From positions 9,925-28,531 of the forward strand of contig JABMDH010000042.1 in the NCBI GenBank assembly GCA_015904075.1: DNA of 18,607 bases. Reading direction: 5' to 3'. How positions within the stretch are numbered: position 1 is the first letter of the stretch; every line of letters begins with the position of its first letter. The notes under the pieces were generated by a model. The model was not told the origin of the DNA and did not search any database. It worked only from the letters and a program-made list of their open reading frames with translations. Made by a program: the position numbers and the translations under genes. Shown here piece after piece: positions 1 to 7,188 of this stretch. The stretch is from Nitrospira sp. (GTDB taxonomy: Bacteria > Nitrospirota > Nitrospiria > Nitrospirales > Nitrospiraceae).

Positions 1-99
1 ATACCGAATGGCGTCCGGCGTCAGCTGGATAAAGTAGAACCAATCGCCCAGGATCAGCCCGATAAACAGCACGCCCGCAAACAGTCCGGCTAGTATCAT
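1..99 (-). CDS. N-terminal fragment of a small membrane protein, function unknown
   Basis: Read on the minus strand from the ATG at 99-97, the frame stays open to the window edge and gives 33 residues. They start MILAGLFAGVLFIGLILGDW, then an aromatic stretch (FYF) and a short polar segment. This is one strongly hydrophobic segment (about residues 2-20), typical of an N-terminal membrane anchor or first transmembrane helix. An in-frame TAG lies four codons upstream of the ATG, which supports this start, but no clear Shine-Dalgarno is visible. The rest of the gene is outside the window, so no family can be named. It is transcribed divergently from the methyltransferase gene at 382. A chance open frame is possible, but a hydrophobic start right after an in-frame stop makes a real gene more likely. 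Confidence 0.5.
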   Translation of the reverse strand, partial: MILAGLFAGVLFIGLILGDWFYFIQLTPDAIRY

Positions 100-208
100 T
101 GCGGGTACCTATCCCACAAGGGCCGGGCGCGAATCAAGCGGGTACGGGCGTGGTCGCTCATGCATCACGCGATCATTCAGTATGGTCTATTGTGAGGGCA
201 AGAATCTG

Positions 209-237
209 TTGACTCATGCCAGGGACTTGGCTAGAGT
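209..237 (+). promoter_or_regulatory. Sigma70-like promoter for the methyltransferase gene
   Basis: TTGACT at 209-214 and TAGAGT at 232-237 are separated by exactly 17 nt. That is 5/6 and 4/6 matches to the -35 and -10 consensus at the optimal spacing. Transcription would start near 244 and leave a leader of about 138 nt before the ATG at 382. This is pattern matching only. Confidence 0.45.
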
Positions 238-317
238 AAGCTCCGCTTACGGTTTCGGCGGGAATCTCGTACTGCCAACACTTTTCCGGCTGGAGATTGT
301 CACACGCGTCGATGTGG

Positions 318-346
318 CTGCCTGCAACTCCTGCATTGCGGGGCAG
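318..346 (+). promoter_or_regulatory. Small interrupted hairpin in the methyltransferase 5' leader
   Basis: CTGCC (318-322) can pair with GGCAG (342-346), and GCAA (324-327) with TTGC (336-339). The result is a 9-bp stem with a small internal loop, about 25 nt upstream of the Shine-Dalgarno. It matches no riboswitch class I know and may be chance. It is noted because the leader is fairly long. Confidence 0.2.
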
Positions 347-381
347 GCGGGGCGCAAGTTGTCTGAGGTTTGGAGGACAGG

Positions 382-1125
382 ATGGATCTCAACAAAATCG
401 AGCGCGTGTACACATCCTACGCAGGATTTTACGATCGGATTTTCGGCAAGGTGTTTCACGAAGGCCGGGAGTCGGTCGTTCGCAATCTGGATGTGCAACC
501 GGATGAACACATTCTCGAAGTCGGCGTGGGGACCGGCCTCGCGCTTCCCATGTATCCACGCCATTGCCGGATTGTCGGGATCGATTTCTCCGAAGGCATG
601 CTGGCAAAAGCCAAGGAAAAGGCAGAAGCGCACCGCCTCGACCACGTCCAGCTTCATCGGATGGACGCGGGCGCCATGGAATTCCAGGACGACAGTTTCG
701 ACACCGTAGTTGCGGCTTATGTGGTGACGGCAGTCCCCGACTATCGAAAGGTCGTGAACGAAATGATCCGTGTGTGCCGTCCCGGTGGCCGCATCATCAT
801 GCTGAACCACTTCAGTAATGGGAACAAAGTGATTGCGGCGGTTGAAAAGGTACTCTCTCCGATCACCAAACATTTGGGTTGGCGAACCGATCTGTCGCTC
901 AATACCGTCTTGGAAGGAACGTCTTTACACGTTGCCCGTAACCAAAAGGTCAATCCGCTCCGGCTGTGGGCGTTAGTGGAGTGTGTGAACAGAAAGAACG
1001 ATCACGGGTTTGTGAACGGTAATGGCGCGGGGCACGGCACCGCAGTCTATCCCAATGGCAACGGCTCGACGGCCTACTCAAACGGCAACGGCCGCAGCCG
1101 CTATTCGCACGAACCCGCAAGTTAA
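382..1125 (+). CDS. Class I SAM-dependent methyltransferase, PmtA (phosphatidylethanolamine N-methyltransferase)-like
   Basis: Predicted soluble or membrane-associated methyltransferase of 247 aa. SAM-binding motif I is EVGVGTG (residues 46-52), followed by the acidic strand end VGIDFS (D68), and later a CRPGGRIIMLNHFS segment. The N-terminal YTSYAGFYDRIFG and the 'GTGLALPMYP' motif resemble the Rhodobacter-type PmtA family, which methylates phosphatidylethanolamine to phosphatidylcholine. UbiE/COQ5-like substrates are the main alternative. A TTG start at 370 is possible, but ATG 382 has GGAGG at 372-376 with a 5-nt spacer and fits much better. The C-terminus (from about residue 205) is unusual: low complexity, with three NGNG blocks (212-215, 225-228, 234-237) not expected in the family. 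A 17-nt-spaced promoter lies upstream. The fold is clear; the lipid substrate is inferred. Confidence 0.85.
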   Translation: MDLNKIERVYTSYAGFYDRIFGKVFHEGRESVVRNLDVQPDEHILEVGVGTGLALPMYPRHCRIVGIDFSEGMLAKAKEKAEAHRLDHVQLHRMDAGAMEFQDDSFDTVVAAYVVTAVPDYRKVVNEMIRVCRPGGRIIMLNHFSNGNKVIAAVEKVLSPITKHLGWRTDLSLNTVLEGTSLHVARNQKVNPLRLWALVECVNRKNDHGFVNGNGAGHGTAVYPNGNGSTAYSNGNGRSRYSHEPAS

Positions 1126-1151
1126 CTCGAATCCTCAGTCTCTTTCTCGCG

Positions 1152-1967
1152 TTACCCTAGTTTCGGCCGGCCATCCTGCGCAACCCAGGTTTCCCATTCG
1201 TGGCCTGGAATAATCGTTGTGCCGACCAGACAATTGCCGGTAAATCGTTGCGTGATACGGTCGGCAAGGTTCTCCAGAATACGGGAGATCTGCCGATCGT
1301 GCGAGCCAAGGATGCGCAGCATCAGGCCGAAGCCTTGTCCATCCAGCGGACCGTAGGCCATCACATGCACCCTGTTCGTGCGACTCGCAGAGACCGTGCT
1401 TGAAGGAATCAGATCCCCCTCCCATTGAATGGCCGGATGGACGGCAGCGATCCGCTTGGTGGCTTTCCAGGAGCAGGGCATCCCGGCATCGTCCAACTCA
1501 TTGAGCAGCCACTGCACGGTGGGACCATCGGCGGTCTGTCCTTGAAACGTCCAGCGAGCCAGTTCGGCAACGGGGGAAGTCCCGAGAATCGGGGCAGACA
1601 CTTCTTCCAGGTGCGCTTCCTCACAGACGATGTAGAGTTCTCCCTGTGGGTCGAACCAGAATCTGAACCGGTCCGCACTGTGTTCAACTTGAATGATGTC
1701 CAGCGACGAACAGTCTGCGCCTTCCTGTTCGAACAGTGAGAAGTCTGTCACGCCGGTCATCATCAGTTTCGCCATCCGGACCAACCCGCGCACTTGATAG
1801 CGAATGGTGACCGACACGGTGGTGCCTGCGGGAACTTCACGTCCCGTTTCCTCATCGAACAAGCGACGTTTTGACATCTGGACATCGGTGACGTAGCCGG
1901 AGCGGAATCCACCCGTGTGGGCGAGGAGCCAGCGAAGGTCGTCAACGGTTTTGATGGTGTGCCGCAT
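1152..1967 (-). CDS. Conserved-looking hypothetical protein, 271 aa
   Basis: I do not recognise this protein. It starts at ATG 1967 and ends with TAA at 1154-1152, 26 nt from the convergent methyltransferase stop. No signal peptide or membrane helix is visible. The first ~130 residues look rich in beta strands (VTIRYQVRGL, RFRFWFDPQGELYIVCEEAH), and the second half is mixed, with several Trp residues. It is probably cytoplasmic. No Shine-Dalgarno precedes the ATG. A TACAAT hexamer (minus strand, 1979-1974) ends six bases before the ATG, so a leaderless transcript is conceivable, but the -35 region is poor. The start lies 66 nt downstream of the stop of the next minus-strand gene (2034-2882), so the two may be co-transcribed. 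The frame is convincing from length and composition; function is open. Confidence 0.72.
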   Translation of the reverse strand: MRHTIKTVDDLRWLLAHTGGFRSGYVTDVQMSKRRLFDEETGREVPAGTTVSVTIRYQVRGLVRMAKLMMTGVTDFSLFEQEGADCSSLDIIQVEHSADRFRFWFDPQGELYIVCEEAHLEEVSAPILGTSPVAELARWTFQGQTADGPTVQWLLNELDDAGMPCSWKATKRIAAVHPAIQWEGDLIPSSTVSASRTNRVHVMAYGPLDGQGFGLMLRILGSHDRQISRILENLADRITQRFTGNCLVGTTIIPGHEWETWVAQDGRPKLG

Positions 1968-2033
1968 GGGACAATTGTAGCGCAGAGAAAGCGGGAAGGG
2001 CCAGCGAAGAAGGCGATTCTGCCGCAGTTCTTG

Positions 2034-2882
2034 TTACTGGCGACGCCACCATGAGACGACAGGCGGTGTCCGGCGACGGCGTAATGTGTGCTGTACCTCA
2101 AAGGAACTCTCGAACTGGAGTCCTGTTCGTCTGCACAGGTCAGCGGCGAGTTTGGCCTCATCCGGCCCCTGATTAATCATCACAAATAAGCCGGCAGAGT
2201 TCAGGTTTCTCGCAACTCGCGCGAACAAGGCTTGAGGTGCCAGCACATGTAGCGGCATACGCCAGGCCAGGATCGGCTCAGGTGTAACGAAAGGATACCA
2301 GGCCATGATTGTATCGGCGGGATTGTCGTAGTGCGTGTAATCACCAACGTAAAACGCTGTCTGTGGCAACGCTGCGATATACCCTTGGGCATAATCCCAC
2401 CGACTATAACTGTTGGAGTAGATACGGTGTCCGTCTACTTCGACTCCAGTCAAATCTACAGGGGTAAAGAAGGCATGGATCGCGCGGGCATACCAGAAGT
2501 TTGACGAGCCGATATCGTGCATGACTCCGCCGAGTGGCCGTGGCTTTCCCCACGCCATCCAGGCTTGATCGAGAATGTCCAGATAGTCGTAATTCTTTAG
2601 TGCGGTGAGAGAAGAGCACTGCTGTTCAAAGCGAATGTCGAACCTGCGCTGCAGAACCTGAATCCTGGCCAGCAGGCTTCCGCTCGTATCGGGTAAATGT
2701 CCGGCAGGCAGTTCATGATACACCCTGTGGGACCACTTCAATTGTTCGCTGATCCGGTACCAGACCGTGTGATAGCTGGAACGGAGTCGTTGCGAAAGTG
2801 AATATTGTTGTGGAGGTGGCGGTTCGAAGAAAGAGATGGCTGGATTGGCGTCTGCGGTTTCCGATACGAGGACCCTATTCAT
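2034..2882 (-). CDS. Putative SAM-methyltransferase-like protein, function unassigned
   Basis: Predicted 282-aa protein. A Rossmann-like core is suggested by GGVMHDIGSSNFWYARAIHA around residues 118-137 (HDIG at 122-125, resembling motif I), then TGVEVDGHRIY (acidic second strand), a YVGDY segment, and DTIMAWYPFV, which could be the motif IV strand. Near the C-terminus a helix-strand unit (ARVARNLNSAGLFVMINQG) resembles the late strands of class I methyltransferases. The glycine-rich loop is not canonical, so SAM binding is only inferred. The frame also opens at TTG 2951, but ATG 2882 is preferred because the extra 23 residues are proline-rich and the TTG has no ribosome site; the ATG itself has only weak purine context. 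It lies upstream of the 1152-1967 gene on the same strand, with a 66-nt gap, so the two may form a small operon. Confidence 0.68.
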   Translation of the reverse strand: MNRVLVSETADANPAISFFEPPPPQQYSLSQRLRSSYHTVWYRISEQLKWSHRVYHELPAGHLPDTSGSLLARIQVLQRRFDIRFEQQCSSLTALKNYDYLDILDQAWMAWGKPRPLGGVMHDIGSSNFWYARAIHAFFTPVDLTGVEVDGHRIYSNSYSRWDYAQGYIAALPQTAFYVGDYTHYDNPADTIMAWYPFVTPEPILAWRMPLHVLAPQALFARVARNLNSAGLFVMINQGPDEAKLAADLCRRTGLQFESSFEVQHTLRRRRTPPVVSWWRRQ

Positions 2883-3202
2883 ACATTCTTTTTCGGATAA
2901 ACAGGGTGAGGGCTGAAGGGGCAACTGTGGGCCCTCTGGTGTGCGGTTCAACGTGTGTATCGCGCCAGTTCAGGCGTGCAGCGAGCAAAATTGTTTTCAG
3001 CAACGTAACAGGACGCGCCTTCATGAGCACCGGTGAAGCCTGGTACGTACCCTACTGACGGGGAGAAGGGATGTTGGCCGTATTGACGATGGCATCAGCA
3101 GCAAGTGGAGCAATGTTGCTTTTTCTGACCTTGAATTCATATTCCAAATCAATCAATGTACGGCTTGGGGGTAGGGGGTAGTTCGAAGTGCAGGAGGTGT
3201 CA
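2883..3202. other. Divergent intergenic region with no recognisable gene
   Basis: These 320 bases separate a minus-strand gene (start 2882) from the plus-strand amidotransferase (start 3203). Open frames here are short and look non-coding. The segment around 3110-3160 is AT-rich compared with its surroundings and probably contains the promoter(s). A TTGCTT (3116-3121) with CATATT (3138-3143) is a weak 16-nt-spaced candidate for the plus strand. The end of the region (3160-3182) is G-rich. The amidotransferase Shine-Dalgarno AGGAGGT is at 3192-3198. Confidence 0.5.
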
Positions 3203-3886
3203 ATGCGTGCGGTTTGTCTCCAGCATGTCCCTTTTGAAGGTCCCGGTGCCTTTGCGTCGTCGCTGGCCAGGCGCGGGGTGCAACTTGAGCACCAGTTGGT
3301 TCCAAGGGACGGGCTACCGACAGACACGGGCGATTTGCTGATTGTGATGGGCGGGCCGATGTCGGTGAACGATCCCGATCCGTGGATCGCTGAAGAGACG
3401 GCCTTTATCCGGTCTGCGCTGCGTGCCGGCCAACCAGTGGTCGGGGTATGTCTGGGGAGCCAGTTCATGGCCAAAGCGCTGGGCGCTACGGTACGATCGG
3501 GCCATGCGCTGGAAATCGGGATGACGCCGGTTCGATTGACCGACGAAGGAACACGCGATCCGGTATTCGGCGCATGCCCTGCCACGTTCGATGTGTTCGA
3601 GTGGCACGGGGAGGTCTTTGATCTGCCGAATGAGTGTGTGCCACTGGCCGGGTCTCAGATTGCCCCGCTCCAAGCCTTTCGCTATGGCGCGAGCGCCTAT
3701 GGGATTTTGTTTCATGTGGAGATGGAACAGGCTGGCATCGACTCATTGTGCCGCGAATGTGCGCCGGACCTCACGAAAGCACGCCTCACTGCGCAGGAGG
3801 TCAGGACCGTCGCCCTTCCACATCTTCCGCAGCTCCATCAAGTCGCCGATCGGCTGATCGGACAGTTGCTCACACCGAAGCGTTGA
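3203..3886 (+). CDS. Class I glutamine amidotransferase domain protein (GMP synthase GATase-like)
   Basis: Predicted 227-aa stand-alone type 1 glutamine amidotransferase, which would hydrolyse glutamine to release ammonia for an unknown acceptor. The triad is visible: nucleophile Cys83 in GVCLGSQ, with His171 and Glu173 in LFHVEME. The oxyanion-side motif VMGGPMSVND is at 48-57. The closest family is the small GMPS-type GATase-like group (COG0518). Some members are annotated as GMP synthase subunits, others act as gamma-glutamyl hydrolases; the true partner is unknown. GTG 3188 is a possible upstream start, but ATG 3203 has AGGAGGT at 3192-3198 and fits better. The gene ends 88 nt before dapL on the same strand, so co-transcription is possible, although no shared pathway is evident. 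Confidence 0.85.
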   Translation: MRAVCLQHVPFEGPGAFASSLARRGVQLEHQLVPRDGLPTDTGDLLIVMGGPMSVNDPDPWIAEETAFIRSALRAGQPVVGVCLGSQFMAKALGATVRSGHALEIGMTPVRLTDEGTRDPVFGACPATFDVFEWHGEVFDLPNECVPLAGSQIAPLQAFRYGASAYGILFHVEMEQAGIDSLCRECAPDLTKARLTAQEVRTVALPHLPQLHQVADRLIGQLLTPKR

Positions 3887-3974
3887 TTACCGCCTCATTC
3901 TTGAAGTAGCCTAGGCACTCGCAGAGCCGATAGCGTATGGCCGATTGTTCAATAAGCAAAGGAGAAAAGCAGGC

Positions 3975-5150
3975 ATGGCTGGTTTCCCGATAGAAGTTGC
4001 CACCAGGATCAAGACTCTTCCTCCCTATTTGTTTGCCGCGATCGACAAGATGAAGCAGGCTGCGATTGCCAAGGGTGTGGACATCATCAACCTTGGCATC
4101 GGCGATCCCGATTTGCCGACGCCTATGCCGATCATCGACAGCCTGGCCAATGCGGCTAAGGATGCCAGACACCACCAGTATCCTTCCTATGAGGGGATGC
4201 TGTCCTTTCGGAAAGCCGTTGCGGATTGGTACCAGCGTCGTTTCAATGTGACGCTTGATCCGGCGAACGAAGTGCTGACCTTGATCGGGTCGAAAGAAGG
4301 AATCGGGCATATCCACCTGGCGTTTGTTGACCCCGGCGATGTCGTGCTGGTGCCGAGTCCCGGCTATCCGGTCTATCCGGTGGGCACCAGTTTCTGCGGC
4401 GGTGTGTCGCACATCATGCCGCTGACGAAAGCCAACGGGTTTTTGCCCGATCTCGACGCGATTCCTAAAGAGGTGGCCAAGAAGGCCAAGCTGATGTGGC
4501 TCAATTCGCCGAATAACCCGACGTCGGTCATCATGACCAAGGACTACTTCAAGCGGGCGATCGCGTTCGCGCAAGAGCATCAGATCATCATTTGCCACGA
4601 TGCAGCCTATTCGGAGATTTACTACGACGGGAAGCGTCCCGCGAGCTTCATGGAAGTGGAGGGGGCCAAGGATGTCGGTGTGGAATTCCATTCGCTCTCC
4701 AAAACCTACAACATGACCGGTTGGCGCCTCGGGTTCGTAGTCGGCAACAAGGATGTGGTGACCGCGTTGGGCAGGGTGAAGAGCCAGATGGACTCTGGTG
4801 TGTTCGAAGCGGTGCAAGCTGCCGGGATCACGGCGCTGGGGCTGGACGATTCAGTGACCGACGGCATTCGGAAGATCTATCAGGAACGCCGTGATACGAT
4901 CATCCCGGGGCTCAAGAAACTGGGGTTGGAAGTGGATGCGCCACCTGCAGCCTTTTACATTTGGGTGACGGTGCCCAAGGGTTACACGTCGGCGTCCTTT
5001 ACCGCGCATCTCTTAGAGAAGGCGGGTATTGTCACCACGCCTGGGAACGGTTTCGGCGCGCCGGGTGAAGGCTATATCCGCATGACCGTGTGTACATCGA
5101 AGGAGCGGCTGGCTGAAGCGGTGGAGCGAATCCGCAAAGCCGGATTCTAG
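3975..5150 (+). CDS. dapL: LL-diaminopimelate aminotransferase
   Basis: A 391-aa fold-type I PLP aminotransferase. DapL converts tetrahydrodipicolinate directly to LL-2,6-diaminopimelate with glutamate as donor, bypassing the DapD/C/E steps. Visible features are NLGIGDPDLPTP near residues 39-50, the YPSYEG segment (69-74), SPGYPVYP, the NSPNNPTS motif, HDAAYSEIYYDG, and the Schiff-base lysine K243 in SLSKTYNMTGWR; GFGAPGEGYIRM near the C-terminus contains the substrate-carboxylate Arg. The overall pattern matches the DapL group rather than AspC. The start at ATG 3975 matches family N-termini, with AAGGAG at 3958-3963; ATG 3945 would add ten residues. dapA and dapB at the other end of the window support a diaminopimelate role, although they are on the opposite strand and about 12 kb away. 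An aromatic or alanine aminotransferase is a less likely alternative. Confidence 0.9.
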   Translation: MAGFPIEVATRIKTLPPYLFAAIDKMKQAAIAKGVDIINLGIGDPDLPTPMPIIDSLANAAKDARHHQYPSYEGMLSFRKAVADWYQRRFNVTLDPANEVLTLIGSKEGIGHIHLAFVDPGDVVLVPSPGYPVYPVGTSFCGGVSHIMPLTKANGFLPDLDAIPKEVAKKAKLMWLNSPNNPTSVIMTKDYFKRAIAFAQEHQIIICHDAAYSEIYYDGKRPASFMEVEGAKDVGVEFHSLSKTYNMTGWRLGFVVGNKDVVTALGRVKSQMDSGVFEAVQAAGITALGLDDSVTDGIRKIYQERRDTIIPGLKKLGLEVDAPPAAFYIWVTVPKGYTSASFTAHLLEKAGIVTTPGNGFGAPGEGYIRMTVCTSKERLAEAVERIRKAGF

Positions 5151-5155
5151 GGGAA

Positions 5156-5224
5156 CGTCATTCGTCATTCGTCAATCGTGAAAGAGTCTCTCACGCATGA
5201 CGCATGACGGTTGACGCTTGACGG
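5156..5224. repeat. Heptamer-phased inverted repeat between dapL and folK
   Basis: The left arm consists of four 7-nt units (CGTCATT, CGTCATT, CGTCAAT, CGTGAAA; 5156-5183). The right arm has five (CTCACGC, ATGACGC, ATGACGG, TTGACGC, TTGACGG; 5190-5224). Arms 5156-5181 and 5191-5216 are complementary at 21 of 26 positions, with mismatches falling between the repeated TGACG cores, so a long hairpin with a 9-nt loop can form. The element fills the whole dapL-folK gap and ends next to the folK start codon. It looks like a dispersed intergenic repeat of REP/MITE type, but only one copy is visible here. Confidence 0.75.
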
Positions 5225-5226
5225 AC

Positions 5227-5781
5227 ATGCGCGAAACGGTCTTCATCGGATTTGGGTCGAACGTCGGCGACCGGGTCGATTTCTGCGACCGTGCGGTCAC
5301 ATTGCTGAGTCTGTTGCCGCACTCACAGTTGATTGGTGTCTCGCTGCTCTACGAAACGGAGCCAGTCTATGACCATGCGCAGCCAGGCGAGGGATGGTTT
5401 CTCAACGGCGTAGTTCAACTGGAAACCGATATCACTCCGAACAGTCTGTTGTCGATCCTCCGTGAGATCGAGCGCTCGCTTGATCGGGATGAAGACAACC
5501 GGTCTGGCCCCAGAACGATCGATTTGGACATTCTTTTCTACGGACAGCAGGTGATTGATCAAGCCGGTTTAGTGATCCCGCATCCCCGGCTGCATCAACG
5601 CCGATTTGTCCTCATGCCCTTGAGCGAACTCGATCCCTTGTGGGTCCATCCCGTCTTACAGCAGAGTATCACCCAGCTGCTTGCGGCTGTGAAGGGTCGA
5701 CCGGAGGTGCGGTTGCTGTTTCCTCAACCATCGACCCGGTACGGCTCTCGGCCTGCATGTAGCTCACCGCCCGGCGCATGA
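5227..5781 (+). CDS. folK: 2-amino-4-hydroxy-6-hydroxymethyldihydropteridine pyrophosphokinase (HPPK)
   Basis: FolK transfers pyrophosphate from ATP to 6-hydroxymethyl-7,8-dihydropterin in folate synthesis. The 184-aa length fits the family. The N-terminal FIGFGSNVGDR (6-16) is the usual HPPK start. The signature DNRSGPRTIDLDILFYG (90-106) contains Mg-binding D99 and D101, followed by the HPRLHQRRFVLMPL segment characteristic of the C-terminal half. The start is uncertain: ATG 5227 is chosen because 'RETVFIG' follows immediately. An upstream TTG at 5218 lies inside the inverted repeat, and neither start has a strong Shine-Dalgarno. The gene's last four bases overlap panC (ATGA, 5778-5781), so translation is probably coupled. 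The C-terminal ~20 residues after FPQP are a variable tail. Confidence 0.92.
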   Translation: MRETVFIGFGSNVGDRVDFCDRAVTLLSLLPHSQLIGVSLLYETEPVYDHAQPGEGWFLNGVVQLETDITPNSLLSILREIERSLDRDEDNRSGPRTIDLDILFYGQQVIDQAGLVIPHPRLHQRRFVLMPLSELDPLWVHPVLQQSITQLLAAVKGRPEVRLLFPQPSTRYGSRPACSSPPGA

Positions 5782-6659
5782 AGATCGTTCATTCTCCTCA
5801 GGTGATGACGGCATGGAGTCTCCGCCTCAAGCGGGAAGGTGTCACCGTGGGCTTCGTGCCGACGATGGGCGCGCTGCATGACGGCCATCGGGCACTGATT
5901 CGAGCTGCGCGTCTGCGATGCGATGCGCTAGTGGTCAGTATTTTTGTGAATCCAACGCAGTTTGGTCCTACCGAGGATCTGGCCAAATATCCGAGGCCTC
6001 TGGCGAATGATCGGCGGCTGTGCCGGGAGGAAGGTGTGGATCTGTGTTTCGAGCCATCCGTGGCGGCCATGTATCCGGAAGGGTTTCAGACGACGATTAC
6101 CGTTCCGGCCATTGCCCGCCGGTGGGAAGGAGACGTGCGCCCACACCACTTTGCCGGTGTGGCCACTGTAGTCACGAAACTCTTCGGCATGGCCCGTCCC
6201 GACGTTGCCCTGTTTGGACAGAAAGATTATCAGCAGGCGGCGTTGATTCGGCGGCTTGTGAAAGATCTGAATATGGGCATGGAGATCATCGTCCATCCCA
6301 CGGTCCGCGAGAAAGACGGGTTGGCGATGAGTTCACGCAATGTCTATCTCTCACCGGCGCAGCGGACCATTGCCGTGACACTGTCCAAGAGCCTTCGAGC
6401 GGGGGCTGAGGCGATTCGAAAGGGGACGACTGACGCTCAGGCTATTCAGTCGGCGATGGCGACGACGATCGAACACACATCTATGCTAACGGTTGATTAT
6501 CTTGCCGTGTGCGATCCGCTTACGTTGGATCCGCTCTCTTCAGTGGTCTCGCGAGCTGTGCTCCTGGGTGCCATCCGTCTTGGCTCCGTTCGCCTGATCG
6601 ACAATCTTGTCGTTGCGGCGCCCCGCACGCGCATGGCGTCGCGGGGTAGACGCAGGTAG
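5778..6659 (+). CDS. panC: Pantothenate synthetase (pantoate-beta-alanine ligase)
   Basis: PanC condenses pantoate with beta-alanine via a pantoyl-adenylate, for coenzyme A synthesis. The 293-aa protein shows VPTMGALHDGH (27-37) with the HxxH adenylate-binding pair H34/H37, FVNPTQFGP, the GQKDYQQ motif (147-153) and the KMSKS-like REKDGLAMSSRN (177-188). All key elements of this nucleotidyltransferase-fold enzyme are present. The last ~15 residues are basic and lie beyond the conserved core. Translation starts at ATG 5778, overlapping the folK stop by 4 nt, so the two genes form a folate/pantothenate synthesis pair. Downstream it converges on the PilZ gene with only 16 nt between stop codons. 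Confidence 0.96.
   Translation: MKIVHSPQVMTAWSLRLKREGVTVGFVPTMGALHDGHRALIRAARLRCDALVVSIFVNPTQFGPTEDLAKYPRPLANDRRLCREEGVDLCFEPSVAAMYPEGFQTTITVPAIARRWEGDVRPHHFAGVATVVTKLFGMARPDVALFGQKDYQQAALIRRLVKDLNMGMEIIVHPTVREKDGLAMSSRNVYLSPAQRTIAVTLSKSLRAGAEAIRKGTTDAQAIQSAMATTIEHTSMLTVDYLAVCDPLTLDPLSSVVSRAVLLGAIRLGSVRLIDNLVVAAPRTRMASRGRRR
6621..6646. terminator. GC-rich hairpin at the panC 3' end, possible weak terminator
   Basis: Within the last codons of panC, the left arm 6621-6630 (CCCCGCACGC) pairs with 6636-6646 (GCGTCGCGGGG) to give a 10-bp stem with one bulged base and a 5-nt loop. No T-run follows on either strand, so it is not a standard intrinsic terminator. Its location between convergent genes makes a 3'-end role plausible. 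Confidence 0.28.
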
Positions 6660-6675
6660 TTACCAGCACACATGA

Positions 6676-7188
6676 CTAGTTCGTGAGACTTGGGTGGGCT
6701 CTTTGCCCGACGAGCAAGCTGAGTACGACTTGGCTGAGGCGCTGTTTGTCGTTCGGCTCAAGTTCGAGAAAGAGGACCCCCATCGATTCTTGCCGTGCTG
6801 AACAGACCATTGCCGTTTCGATGGTGATGGCTTCCTTCTCCGATGCCGGGGAAATCATGAGTTCAAAGAAGCTTCCACGGGGCAGTGACTCGGAGGATTC
6901 GAGCGTGCAGCCCCCCATGGAAATATCCGTGATCCGATGGGTGGACCGCTCGGCATTTTCTGCTACGAGTTCGGCGTGAAACGATGCGGGCAGGCGTTTG
7001 TATTGCCGCCGATCCATGGAATGTGTGGAGTCGGGGGGCTTTGTCCGCAAGGCACGGAACCGCATCGTGCAGAGTTGGCAGCGGAACGGAAATACGCGAA
7101 AGTGGCCAAGTATCTTTTCCATATGGCCTTCGCTATAGACGGCCCGGACGAAAGGCGTTCCACAGCTGGGGCAGTGGAGTGTCGTCAT
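6676..7188 (-). CDS. Zinc-ribbon plus PilZ domain protein (probable c-di-GMP receptor)
   Basis: Predicted 170-aa cytoplasmic protein. An N-terminal zinc ribbon is shown by C6-P-S-C9 and C37-Q-L-C40. A PilZ domain follows from about residue 59, with both c-di-GMP-binding elements: R61-x-x-x-R65 (RQYKR) and D88-I-S90-M-G-G93. PilZ domains bind cyclic di-GMP and modulate motility, polysaccharide or transcription targets; the target here is unknown. The frame is open further upstream (to 7311), but the start is placed at ATG 7188 because it overlaps the upstream gene's stop by the coupled ATGA and sits just before the first CxxC. It is the last gene of the rmuC operon. It lacks its own Shine-Dalgarno, consistent with translational coupling. 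Confidence 0.85.
   Translation of the reverse strand: MTTLHCPSCGTPFVRAVYSEGHMEKILGHFRVFPFRCQLCTMRFRALRTKPPDSTHSMDRRQYKRLPASFHAELVAENAERSTHRITDISMGGCTLESSESLPRGSFFELMISPASEKEAITIETAMVCSARQESMGVLFLELEPNDKQRLSQVVLSLLVGQRAHPSLTN

Noticed and set aside
247..873. Minus-strand open frame of 208 codons opposite the methyltransferase
   Set aside because: The plus-strand methyltransferase has a good promoter, Shine-Dalgarno and SAM motifs; the antisense product has no recognisable domain.
3099..3124. AGCAA ... TTGCT followed by T-run as an intrinsic terminator
   Set aside because: The stem is only 5 bp with an 11-nt loop, and no plus-strand gene lies upstream for it to terminate.
3870..4817. Long minus-strand open frame (315 codons) opposite dapL
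   Set aside because: It lies antisense to a well-supported enzyme gene, has no recognisable domain and is His/Arg-rich in the way typical of antisense frames in GC-rich genes.
5156..5224. Heptamer repeats or the 99-bp duplication as CRISPR
   Set aside because: Neither has the 24-40 nt repeats with unique spacers of a CRISPR array; the heptamers are far too short and the 99-bp copies are adjacent inside a coding frame.
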